Source: an uncultured Ruthenibacterium sp. (lineage in GTDB: Bacteria; Bacillota; Clostridia; Oscillospirales; Ruminococcaceae). Taken from it: 64,000 nt of DNA. Under the pieces are notes generated by a model. That model was not told the origin of the DNA. It did not search any database and saw only the letters and a program-made list of their open reading frames with translations. Location of the stretch: the NCBI GenBank assembly GCA_910587145.1, contig CAJUMH010000010.1, forward strand, positions 6,555 through 70,554, given 5' to 3'. Within the stretch, counting starts at the first letter, position 1. Each line of letters opens with the position of its first letter. This document shows positions 25,370-33,096 of this stretch, in pieces. Made by a program: the position numbers and the translations under genes.

Positions 25370-27007
25370 ATGAAAACAAAACGGCAAAGCTATTGCGGTG
25401 GCTGGAAACAGGCGCTGGGTGTGCTGCTGGTGTTTGCGCTGGCGGCGGGCCTTGCGTTGGGTGTGCCGGCGCCGGGCGGCGCCTATGCCGCGCCCGTTCT
25501 TTTGGCGGAGGGCGATGAGAACGACACCGGGAATAACACCGGAAGCGGCACCGGGGACAATGCCGGCGGCACACAGCAGCCCGCGCCCGGCGCCGGTACA
25601 GGGGCGGGTGCGCTGAATTTAACCAGCACCGCCTGCTCTGTTACGGTGGGGCTGCCCGAAACAATGTCGGGCCAACCGTTGAGCGATTTAAATCCGGTGG
25701 ATACCGCGGCCGATCTTTACCTCATCGCGCCCGCCGTGCCCCTTTCCGGCTACGATGCGTATGCCTACTGCATCGATAGCGGAATGCCATATTACAGCGC
25801 GGTAAAAGCATATCTGGAAGGGATCCCAAACTGGCACCTGCAGCCGCTGACGGCCGCTCCGGACGGATATAGCAGGCCGGAAGACCTGCCGGCCATGCCG
25901 ACGGAACCGCAGGAACGGGAATGGCTGGTATTCCGCTATGCGCCGGCAGACCCGGAGCATGCAAAGGCCGGCGAGCAGGAGGGCTTGGCCGAGCTGCTGG
26001 CAAAGCTGCTGTTTGCGCCGGGGCAGCCGGATGCATCCGGGCAGGCCGCGGCGCCGATGGCGGAAAGCTTTACCCCGGCCCGCACGGGCAAAGACGGCAT
26101 CAAAGAGCCGATCGGCGGCCTTTCTGCCGGGCTGTATCTGAATGTTGTACATGGCAGGGAGCTTCCCCTCGAGGATTACGCCGTGCTGGTGGAATCGAAA
26201 GACGAAAAAGACCAGAACGGAGCCCCGCTGCAAAAGGTGTGCACCGTTGCGTATTCCGATACCAAGGTATACACCTTCCAGCCGCAGCTGCTTTCGCTGC
26301 CCGGCCGCACGGACGCAGCCGGAAACCAGACGATGGACACTGCCGCGGCCGGCGCATGGGCATATGGGATTACCGTCACCGCAAAGGGCGAGGCCGCCCC
26401 GCGCTATGCCGATTTGGAAATTTCCAAAACGCTCACCGGCTACGGCGCGCCTGTCACCTTTGTGTTCCACGTGGCCGCGTATGCCCCAAACCCGAATGAT
26501 ACAAATTCCGCCGATCCGATTTACGAAAAGGTGGTTCCGCTCATATTCACCGGGGCAGGCACCCAGACTGCGCAGCTGATTACGAATAAGATCCCCGCCG
26601 GCAGTACGGTGGTGATCACCGAGGAATACGGCGGCGCTGGCTATCGCTTTGAAGCTGCGACAGCAACGCTGACGCCGAACCCGGAGCGGCCGGAGGGGCA
26701 GCTGCCTGCAATTACCCCGGCCATCGATGCGACGGCGCACAGCGTTACCATCACCAATATTCCCGCAGGCGGCGTCCACCTCACCGCCCCGGCGGGCGAG
26801 GAAAAGATTCTTGAAGACGGCGTTACCGCTGTCGTCACCTTCACCAACGGGCACGACGATACCAACAACGGCGGCGGCGCGGTAATCAACAGCTTTGCAC
26901 CGGGAGCGGACGGCGGTTGGACATGGACGAAACGCACGTATAACGCCGAAACGGGCCAATGGGTGGCCGCCGAGCCGGAGCCCGTAGCACCGGCAGGGGA
27001 GGGCTGA
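25370..27007 (+). CDS. Secreted pilin-like protein without a sorting signal
   Basis: A 545-residue exported protein starting at 25370 after AGGAGGAGAGGCCC. The signal peptide ends near GAYAAP, and a low-complexity linker rich in Asn/Gly/Thr follows. The body resembles pilin D1/Cna-B domains, with a DUF5979-like beta-domain (YADLEISKTLTGYGAPVTF to FTNGHDDTNNGG, about residues 345-505). It has neither LPxTG nor a C-terminal membrane helix, ending in a soluble, Pro/Glu-rich tail, so it is not anchored by the usual route. It may be released, join the fibre non-covalently, or have lost its anchor. It is followed five bases later by the first SipW-type gene. Confidence 0.8.
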   Translation: MKTKRQSYCGGWKQALGVLLVFALAAGLALGVPAPGGAYAAPVLLAEGDENDTGNNTGSGTGDNAGGTQQPAPGAGTGAGALNLTSTACSVTVGLPETMSGQPLSDLNPVDTAADLYLIAPAVPLSGYDAYAYCIDSGMPYYSAVKAYLEGIPNWHLQPLTAAPDGYSRPEDLPAMPTEPQEREWLVFRYAPADPEHAKAGEQEGLAELLAKLLFAPGQPDASGQAAAPMAESFTPARTGKDGIKEPIGGLSAGLYLNVVHGRELPLEDYAVLVESKDEKDQNGAPLQKVCTVAYSDTKVYTFQPQLLSLPGRTDAAGNQTMDTAAAGAWAYGITVTAKGEAAPRYADLEISKTLTGYGAPVTFVFHVAAYAPNPNDTNSADPIYEKVVPLIFTGAGTQTAQLITNKIPAGSTVVITEEYGGAGYRFEAATATLTPNPERPEGQLPAITPAIDATAHSVTITNIPAGGVHLTAPAGEEKILEDGVTAVVTFTNGHDDTNNGGGAVINSFAPGADGGWTWTKRTYNAETGQWVAAEPEPVAPAGEG

Positions 27008-27011
27008 TTGA

Positions 27012-27560
27012 ATGAAAAAAACACATGCTTTAGCGGCCTTTCTTGCGCTTGTGCTGGCGGTAACGGTAAGCTTGCCCGGCGCATGGGCGTACTTTACCGC
27101 TAACGTTCGCGCAGGCGGCGGCCGCACGGTGCAGCTGCAAAACCAAACCGAGATTACCGAAGAGTTTGCCGATTGGAACAAGCAGATCACCATCACCGCC
27201 GCCTCTGGCACACAGCCGGTTTATGTGCGGGCACGCGCGTATTCTACCTACGGGCTCACATACACCGGCGAGGGCTGGCAGCGGAGGGATGCCGACGGCT
27301 GGTATTACTATCAAACTCCCCTTGCAAACCCCTCCGAGGCGCAGGGCGCGGCCCCCGCATGGGCACAGCCCGGGGCTGCTCCGCTGAACGTACACATCAC
27401 GGTGGAAGGCGCGCAGCAGGGCGAAACACCCGAGGATTTCGACGTGGTTGTGGTATACGAGACAACGCCTGTCACCTATAATGCAGACGGCAGCCGCGTT
27501 TCTCCGGAGGCTTCCGATTGGAACGCGCAGCTGCAGACGAACGGAGGTGCGGCGCAATGA
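27012..27560 (+). CDS. SipW-type signal peptide protein, small
   Basis: A 182-residue secreted protein. The N-terminus (KKTHALAAFLALVLAVTVSL, then PGAWAYFTANV) has the pattern of SipW-dependent precursors such as TasA and camelysin, in which cleavage falls before a Tyr-Phe-Thr element. The mature part is beta-rich with Trp/Tyr-rich strands (WQRRDADGWYYYQTP). The gene overlaps the next one by four bases (ATGA). The SipW-like peptidase that should process it is encoded 2.5 kb downstream in the same operon. Fibre-subunit function is inferred from analogy with TasA/TapA. Confidence 0.75.
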   Translation: MKKTHALAAFLALVLAVTVSLPGAWAYFTANVRAGGGRTVQLQNQTEITEEFADWNKQITITAASGTQPVYVRARAYSTYGLTYTGEGWQRRDADGWYYYQTPLANPSEAQGAAPAWAQPGAAPLNVHITVEGAQQGETPEDFDVVVVYETTPVTYNADGSRVSPEASDWNAQLQTNGGAAQ

Positions 27561-28390
27561 AAAGAATCAGAAGGCTTGCCGCGTCTCCTGCCGTAACTGC
27601 CGGCGCGCTTGTTTTGGCCGTATGCCTGCTGGCGTTCAGCACCGTCGGCGGCACGCGCGCGGCGCTTACCTATTATTCCGAAAACTATATTTCCACCGTG
27701 CAAATGCAGGAATTGGGCGTTTCTTTAATGGAGAACGGCAAGCCCGTGGCCACCGGGAACGCCGCTACCAGTGCGAACGCCCGTGCCGACGGCGCGCAGG
27801 CCTCCGCGCTGCTGGCGCCGGGCACCCTCATTCTGCAGGGGCAATCACAGTTCGAGGCCGCCACCGAGCCGTTCAAGATCGGCGCGGTCTATCAGGAACA
27901 GCTTGCCGTGCACAATCCCACCGATAACGGCGCGGCCGCCGCGCAGGGGGCCTCGAACATTACGCAGTATGTGCGCGTTACCGTTACGCGCTATTGGGTA
28001 AAGCCCGACGGAAAGGGCGGCCTGACAAAATCGCCCGAGCTGGACCCCTCCCTCATTGGCCTGAACCTTGTAACGGGGAACGGCTGGGTGGAGGATACGG
28101 CCGCGCGCACAGGCGAGCGCACCGTGCTGTATTACACGCGGCCGCTGCAGCCCGGCGAAACCACGCCCGTCTTTGCCGATACGCTGAAAATCGACCCCAG
28201 CGTGCAGGTAACGGTGCGGCAAAGCACCGAGGCCGGTAAGGTGACCAACACCTATGTATACGATGGCGCCTCGTTCCAGCTGGAGGTAAAGGTGGACGCT
28301 GTGCAAAACCACAACGTGGCAGATGCCGTTCGCAGCGCATGGGGGCGCGCGGTAACGGTAGACGGCGCGGGCACGCTGTCTTTAAGCTAA
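27557..28390 (+). CDS. SipW-type signal peptide protein, large
   Basis: A 277-residue secreted protein. The start at 27557 overlaps the previous stop (ATGA) and has a GGAGG site. The signal peptide ends in STVGGTRAALTYYSEN, very like TasA/CalY precursors, where the cleavage site lies just before an aromatic-rich strand. The mature part is a beta-sandwich-like domain, with YVRVTVTRYWVKPDGKGG and LYYTRPLQPGETTPVF segments. No anchor is present. Together with the preceding gene it makes a pair of likely fibre subunits, comparable in genetic layout to the tapA-sipW-tasA operon of Bacillus. Confidence 0.78.
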   Translation: MKRIRRLAASPAVTAGALVLAVCLLAFSTVGGTRAALTYYSENYISTVQMQELGVSLMENGKPVATGNAATSANARADGAQASALLAPGTLILQGQSQFEAATEPFKIGAVYQEQLAVHNPTDNGAAAAQGASNITQYVRVTVTRYWVKPDGKGGLTKSPELDPSLIGLNLVTGNGWVEDTAARTGERTVLYYTRPLQPGETTPVFADTLKIDPSVQVTVRQSTEAGKVTNTYVYDGASFQLEVKVDAVQNHNVADAVRSAWGRAVTVDGAGTLSLS

Positions 28391-28403
28391 GGAGGGCCGA
28401 AGC

Positions 28404-30122
28404 ATGAAAAAAAGAGTATGGGCAACGGCTTTGTCCCTTCTGGTGCTGGCGGCGTTTTCTGCCGCGGCATTTGCCGAGACGCATACGGCCGAATGGAACG
28501 TTACCTTTACAGGCGAAAACAAGCTGGAGAGCAACTATACCGCCGCGCAGCTGGGCCAAAAGGTATACGAGATGCAGCCGGGCGATACGGTGGAATTAAA
28601 GCTGAATCTTTCCAACAATAACGGCGCGTCCTCCAACTGGTATTTAAGCAACGCCGTGCTGCAATCGCTGGAAGAATCCGGCAACGCGGCCAGCGGCGGC
28701 GCGTATGAATACGAGCTGCTGTATACCAATGCGGCGGGCGACGAGACCGTGCTGTATACCAGCGATTCGGTGGGCGGCGAGCGCGCCTTTGGAGACCGTG
28801 TGGGCCTGAAAAACGCCACCGAGGGCCTGGAAGATTTTGTCTATCTGGATACGCTGGACGCGGGCGCAAAGGCCGTTGTCAGCCTGCGCGTATCGCTGGA
28901 CGGCGAAACGCAGGGCAACAGCTATCAGGATACATTGGCGCGTTTGCAGCTGAACTTTGCCGTCGATCCCATCGTTTCGCGCGAAGAGGCTGTTACGCGG
29001 CCGGGCCTGAGCGTGGTGCAAACAGGCGACGAGAATCAATCGCTGCCGTTCCTGATTGTGGCGGGCGTAAGCGGCCTGCTGCTACTGGCGCTGGCCCTGA
29101 TGGGCATGCGCGGGCGCAAGGCGGCGAAGAAAAACGCCCGCAGGGTATTAAGCCTGCTGCTGGCGGGCGCGCTGGTATGCGCCGCGCCCGCGCTGTCGAT
29201 GGCGGCGCATGCGGCCGACGGCGACGCCGTGCCCGCAAACGGCGGCCTCACCTATACGGTGCGGCTGTATCCCGGCGCGCAGGGCACGCTGAACCCCGCC
29301 AACCTCATCTCCGTACAGGGCGGCGCAAATTACAGCATGGCCATGGAAAACGGCGTTTGCGTGCTCAGCGGCCTGCCCTACGGCGCGATAGTAACATTCC
29401 GCACCGACGAAGAGACGGAGGGCGGCGTGGCGCTGAACCGCACCGAAAACGCCGACAGCAAGTATTATGTGCGCGGCGTGCGCGAGAGCGGGCAGGATAA
29501 CAGCACGGTAAGCCAATCGGCCTTTTCGGTAACGGGCGATATAGATTATGTAGTGGCCTACGGCATTCGCGGCGAGATGGTGGCCTACACCATCCGCTTC
29601 GAGGATGCGGCGGGCAACGAGCTGGCCCCTGCGCTGGTGCGGCACGGCAACATCGGCGATAAGCCGATTGTGGCGTATCAGTACATCGAGGGCTACCGCC
29701 CGCAGGCGTACAACCTTGCCAAAACGCTTTCTCAAAATGCCGAAGAAAACGTTTTTACGTTTACTTACGCGCCCATTGACGTGAACGTGACGGTGCAGAC
29801 GGTGGTAACGCCGGGCGTTACCACCGTGGAGCCCGCGCCCGGCGTAGCTGCGCCGCCGGCGCCCGCACCGGGCGGCGAGGAGATACTGGATGAGCCCGCG
29901 CCGCTTGCCCCGCCGGAAGAAGTGATCGATCTGGACGAAACACCGCTGGGCCTTCCCGACACGGTGACGGAGACGATTGATGATTTTGCCACGGCACTGT
30001 CGGGGCTGCCCATGCCGGTACGTGTGGGCCTGAGCGCAGGCTTTGCCGGCCTTGGCCTATGGCTCATTCTGCTGTTTGTACACAAAGAGGGGGAAAAGAA
30101 AAATGACGCAAAGGCGAGCTGA
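28404..30122 (+). CDS. Two surface proteins joined in one frame, with internal sorting-like signal and MucBP domain
   Basis: A 572-residue protein starting at 28404 after AAGGAGG. Residues 1-24 are a signal peptide. A TasA-like beta-domain ends in VQTGD (205-209), a membrane helix (about 216-236) and RGRKAAKK, which together form a complete sorting-signal-like C-terminus. Without a stop, a second signal-peptide-like segment follows (RRVLSLLLAGALVCAAPALS, then AHAA, about 246-270). A second ectodomain comes next, with a MucBP-like repeat (TIRFEDAAGNELAPALV to FTFTYAP), a Pro-rich linker and a final helix near 543-560. It looks like a fusion of two secreted proteins. It could be cleaved inside, or form a membrane hairpin. 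Confidence 0.75.
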   Translation: MKKRVWATALSLLVLAAFSAAAFAETHTAEWNVTFTGENKLESNYTAAQLGQKVYEMQPGDTVELKLNLSNNNGASSNWYLSNAVLQSLEESGNAASGGAYEYELLYTNAAGDETVLYTSDSVGGERAFGDRVGLKNATEGLEDFVYLDTLDAGAKAVVSLRVSLDGETQGNSYQDTLARLQLNFAVDPIVSREEAVTRPGLSVVQTGDENQSLPFLIVAGVSGLLLLALALMGMRGRKAAKKNARRVLSLLLAGALVCAAPALSMAAHAADGDAVPANGGLTYTVRLYPGAQGTLNPANLISVQGGANYSMAMENGVCVLSGLPYGAIVTFRTDEETEGGVALNRTENADSKYYVRGVRESGQDNSTVSQSAFSVTGDIDYVVAYGIRGEMVAYTIRFEDAAGNELAPALVRHGNIGDKPIVAYQYIEGYRPQAYNLAKTLSQNAEENVFTFTYAPIDVNVTVQTVVTPGVTTVEPAPGVAAPPAPAPGGEEILDEPAPLAPPEEVIDLDETPLGLPDTVTETIDDFATALSGLPMPVRVGLSAGFAGLGLWLILLFVHKEGEKKNDAKAS

Positions 30123-31488
30123 CGGAAAACAGCCCGCACAAAGCACAGGGCGGCGCGGCAAATCTTTGCCCGCCGCCCTGTGCGGCGCAGTGGGCAGGAT
30201 CATTCTTCTGCTGGTGATCGTTGTATGCCTGCCCGCGCCGCTGGCGCGCGTGTGCGGGTATGAGGTATACAACGTGGTAAGCGGCAGCATGGAGCCGGCC
30301 ATCCCGGTGGGCAGCGCCGTTTTTGTGCGGCCTGCGCCGCCCGCGCAGCTGTGTGCGCAGGATGTGATCGCGTTCCAAAGCCACGGCACGGTAATCACGC
30401 ACCGCGTGGTGCAGAACAACACGCTCGAAAGCAGCCTTGTCACCCAGGGCGACGCCAACCTGCAGCCAGACCCGGAGGCCGTGCCCTACGGCAGTGTGAT
30501 CGGCCGTGTCGAGCGCCACGTGCCGGGCCTTGGCTGGCTGCTGGGCGCTTCCACAGGCGCCTCCGGCCGCCTTTACCTCGTCTGTCTGGCCGCCGCCGGC
30601 GCGCTGCTAAGCCTTGTGCCCGTGCTGCTGCAAAAAAGGCAGGGCCCCGGTACGGGGGAGCGGCGGCAGGCAGAGCCCGGCCCTGCACGGCCGAGCGGCG
30701 CGCCCGAACGGGAGAAGCCGGGCATGGCAGAGCGCGTTCGCCGGGTATTGATGCTTTTGCTGGCGGTGGTGCTCGTCGTCTCTCTTGGCGGATACGCGCT
30801 GACGCAGCGGCGCGCCCGGCAGCAGCGCCAGGCCTATACCGATCTTGCGCAGCAGTACACCGCCGCGCCCGGCCCGGCACAGGGCGCGGCCGCGCAGGGC
30901 TCCGCCTCGGACGCCCCGCCCATTACGGTGGATTTTCAGGCGCTGCAGGCGGCAAACAGCGATATTGTCGGCTGGATCTACTGCGAGGGAACGCAGATCA
31001 GCTATCCGGTGCTGTACGGCGAGACAAACGATACCTATCTGCGCCAGGATGCCGAAAAAAATTACAATGTTGCCGGCTCGATCTTCATCGAGGCTCAGAA
31101 CAGCGCGGATTTTTCGGATGTGAACACGATTCTTTACGGCCACCACATGAACGACGGCAGCATGTTCGCCGCGCTGGAAAACTGGCAGGATCAGGCGTTT
31201 TGGGATGCGCACCCGGTGCTCTGGCTGTTCACGCCGGCGCAAACATACCGGCTGGCGCCGTTCAGCGCATACGAAACATCGGCCTATTCCGAAACCTACA
31301 CCATCTTTTCCGCCCCGTGCGAACAGCTGAACACATATCTGCGGGCGGCACAGGAGCGCTCGGCCGTACAGGCCGGCGCCGCGCCGGACGGCACGGCGCG
31401 TTATGTGCTGCTTTCTACCTGCGCCTCCGCCTTCGACAGCGGCGAGGCCCGCAGCGTGCTGCACTGCGTGCTGGAGCCGGCGGCATAG
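30103..31488 (+). CDS. SipW-type signal peptidase fused to class B sortase
   Basis: A 461-residue membrane protein; its start at 30103 lies inside the end of the previous gene. Residues 31-180 are a SipW/ER-type S26 signal peptidase. Ser62 is in VVSGSMEPAIP, the base position has His100 in VITHRV instead of Lys, TQGDAN (115-119) is the conserved Asp box, and helices flank the domain. After a linker and a new helix (about 214-234), residues 280-460 form a class B sortase with DIVGWIYCEGTQISYPVL, His347 in ILYGHHMNDG, Cys440 in LLSTC and Arg450. One polypeptide would both cleave SipW-type precursors and do transpeptidation. It is the last gene before a strong terminator. Confidence 0.9.
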   Translation: MTQRRADGKQPAQSTGRRGKSLPAALCGAVGRIILLLVIVVCLPAPLARVCGYEVYNVVSGSMEPAIPVGSAVFVRPAPPAQLCAQDVIAFQSHGTVITHRVVQNNTLESSLVTQGDANLQPDPEAVPYGSVIGRVERHVPGLGWLLGASTGASGRLYLVCLAAAGALLSLVPVLLQKRQGPGTGERRQAEPGPARPSGAPEREKPGMAERVRRVLMLLLAVVLVVSLGGYALTQRRARQQRQAYTDLAQQYTAAPGPAQGAAAQGSASDAPPITVDFQALQAANSDIVGWIYCEGTQISYPVLYGETNDTYLRQDAEKNYNVAGSIFIEAQNSADFSDVNTILYGHHMNDGSMFAALENWQDQAFWDAHPVLWLFTPAQTYRLAPFSAYETSAYSETYTIFSAPCEQLNTYLRAAQERSAVQAGAAPDGTARYVLLSTCASAFDSGEARSVLHCVLEPAA

Positions 31489-31506
31489 CGGAGGCGGCAA
31501 CATAAA

Positions 31507-31551
31507 AAAACAGCCGGAGATCCCGCGGTTCAAGCGGGTCTCCGGCTGTTT
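31507..31551 (+). terminator. Terminator of the surface-structure operon
   Basis: A stem of about 18 bp with one bulged T (AAACAGCCGGAGA-CCCGC / GCGGG-TCTCCGGCTGTTT) closes on a GGTTCAA loop and is followed by GGCTTTCT. It lies 18 bp after the sortase fusion. Confidence 0.85.
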
Positions 31552-31628
31552 GGCTTTCTGCGATGCTTTTTTGCTATGCGTTTATGTTCTTTGGCCGCTT
31601 TTGCCATGTTTTATGTTCTTTGGCCGTT

Positions 31629-31991
31629 CTATTGCTCTGGGGATGCCTCTGTGCCGCGCTCCCCGGCGCTCTCCGCGCCCGCCTGCGCGGGCTTATCCTC
31701 CTGCGCGGGTGCCGCGCCCGCCGGCGTCTGTGCCTCTGCAAGCGCTGCCTGCTGCTGCGCATCGCGGCTCTTTTTCTGCTGCCACATGCCGCCAATAAAC
31801 ATTGCCAGGCCGGCCAGCTCCACCACAAGGCCGATCATCAGCAAAGCGCCGCCTTCCGAGAGCATTGACGCCAGCATACCGGCGCACAAGAGCATCAGCC
31901 CGGTTCCGCTTCTGCGGCGGTAGGTTTGTATGGGATCCGGTTTCAAACTATCCTTCCTCTCCGTAACAAGATCGGTTTGCTCAAACACCAT
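31629..31991 (-). CDS. Two-helix membrane protein, unrecognised
   Basis: A 120-residue frame. ATG 31991 is the probable start, although no good ribosome site precedes it. A charged N-terminus (ERKDSLKPDPIQTYRRRSG) leads into two closely spaced membrane helices (about 29-49 and 54-72), then a basic turn and a Gln/Ala/Pro/Glu-rich tail. The family is not recognised. It lies between convergent and divergent neighbours and has no evident operon. A duplicated TATGTTCTTTGGCCG element occurs just downstream (31582-31626). Confidence 0.55.
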   Translation of the reverse strand: MVFEQTDLVTERKDSLKPDPIQTYRRRSGTGLMLLCAGMLASMLSEGGALLMIGLVVELAGLAMFIGGMWQQKKSRDAQQQAALAEAQTPAGAAPAQEDKPAQAGAESAGERGTEASPEQ

Positions 31992-32163
31992 CGCCGCAGC
32001 CGCGCAGGGGCCCGCGCGGCAAATAGCGGCTGCGCTTCGCAATGGGAACGCTGTTCCAAATTTATTCTACCACAGCTTTGCCGGAGCGTCCACTGTTTTT
32101 TTGCGCGAACGAGGCGCATCTGCTTGACCTTTGTTCAAAAAAATCGCGCGCGCCGTCTCCCTC

Positions 32164-32192
32164 TTGCAAGCAGAGGTAAAATAATGTATACT
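32164..32192 (+). promoter_or_regulatory. Promoter of the small peptide gene and possibly rimM-trmD
   Basis: TTGCAA (32164-32169), a 17-bp spacer and TATACT (32187-32192) lie 58 bp upstream of the small peptide start. No other promoter is evident before rimM. Confidence 0.65.
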
Positions 32193-32249
32193 ATATTTAA
32201 ACCCTTTCGGCAAGCACTGCCGAAATTTGGGAAAGGAGCTTGAAGTATT

Positions 32250-32387
32250 ATGAGAAAAGGCGGCGCATTTCGCATCGTTGGGCTGATCCTTGGCATTGTG
32301 GGAACCGTAATATCGGTGACAGCCCTCGTATTCAGCATCGTAGGCATGCTGCTTGGAAAAAAGCCCATCAAGCCGAATATCCGCTAA
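32250..32387 (+). CDS. 45-residue single-pass membrane peptide
   Basis: The frame ATG 32250 to TAA 32387 is preceded by GAAAGGAGC with good spacing and a strong promoter. The peptide is MRKGGAFRIVG followed by a long Ile/Val/Gly/Leu-rich membrane helix and a basic tail, KKPIKPNIR. The family is not recognised. The ribosome site and promoter make translation likely. A hairpin-like GGCCGGGGGAATTCACCCTCGGCC segment follows it, before rimM. Confidence 0.65.
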   Translation: MRKGGAFRIVGLILGIVGTVISVTALVFSIVGMLLGKKPIKPNIR

Positions 32388-32562
32388 TGGGGCCAGGCCG
32401 GGGGAATTCACCCTCGGCCTGTAATTATGGAGGGGCAGCCGTGTGCGATTATCAGCCGGTGCGTACAGAGTGGCCGGCACAGGCGGCAAAACCGTCGGAT
32501 AGGACAAAACCGCCGCGCGGCGTTGTTCAGACGGGCAGATTCGAGGGAAGAGAGAAAAACGT

Positions 32563-33096
32563 ATGAAGCAATTTATCGAGGCGGGAGAGTTCGTTACCAC
32601 GCACGGCGTACTGGGCGAGCTGAAGCTGTATCCATGGTGCGACAGCGCCGCGTTTGCGGCGGCGCTGCCGCGCCTGTATTTTACGCCGCAGGGCGGGCAA
32701 GAGACGAAGGTAGAGGCGGCGCGCGTGCACAAGGGCATGTGTCTGGTGCGCCTGCACGGTGTGAACAGCCTCGACGCCGCGCGCGCCTATATCCGCAAAG
32801 TGGCCTATTTCAATCGGGCGGATGTCACGCTGCCCGAGGGGCGCTGGTTTGTGCAGGATATCATCGGCTGCAAGGTGCTGGATGCGGATACGGGCACGGA
32901 ATACGGCGTCATCACCGCCATTGATCACCCGGCGGCCTCGGATATCTATACCGTGCAAAACAGCGCGGGCGAGACGTTTTTGTTCCCGGCCGTGCCGGAA
33001 TTTCTGGTGCAGCTTGCGCCGGAGCGCGGCGAGGTTGCCGTGCGGCCGATCCCCGGCATGTTTACAAACGGCGGAGGAAGCGAAGATGCGCATTGA
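32563..33096 (+). CDS. rimM: 16S rRNA processing protein RimM
   Basis: A 177-residue ribosome maturation factor that binds S19 and helps fold the 30S head. The N-terminal RimM barrel starts with AGEFVTTHGVLGELKLYPW, the family signature in which THG.GE is conserved. The C-terminal PRC-barrel domain contains WFVQDIIGCKVLDADTGTEYGVI and ends near VRPIPGMF. Length is normal. The ribosome site is weak (GAGAG). It overlaps trmD by 11 bp, the usual rimM-trmD coupling. The genes rpsP and rplS, common partners, are not adjacent here. Confidence 0.95.
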   Translation: MKQFIEAGEFVTTHGVLGELKLYPWCDSAAFAAALPRLYFTPQGGQETKVEAARVHKGMCLVRLHGVNSLDAARAYIRKVAYFNRADVTLPEGRWFVQDIIGCKVLDADTGTEYGVITAIDHPAASDIYTVQNSAGETFLFPAVPEFLVQLAPERGEVAVRPIPGMFTNGGGSEDAH

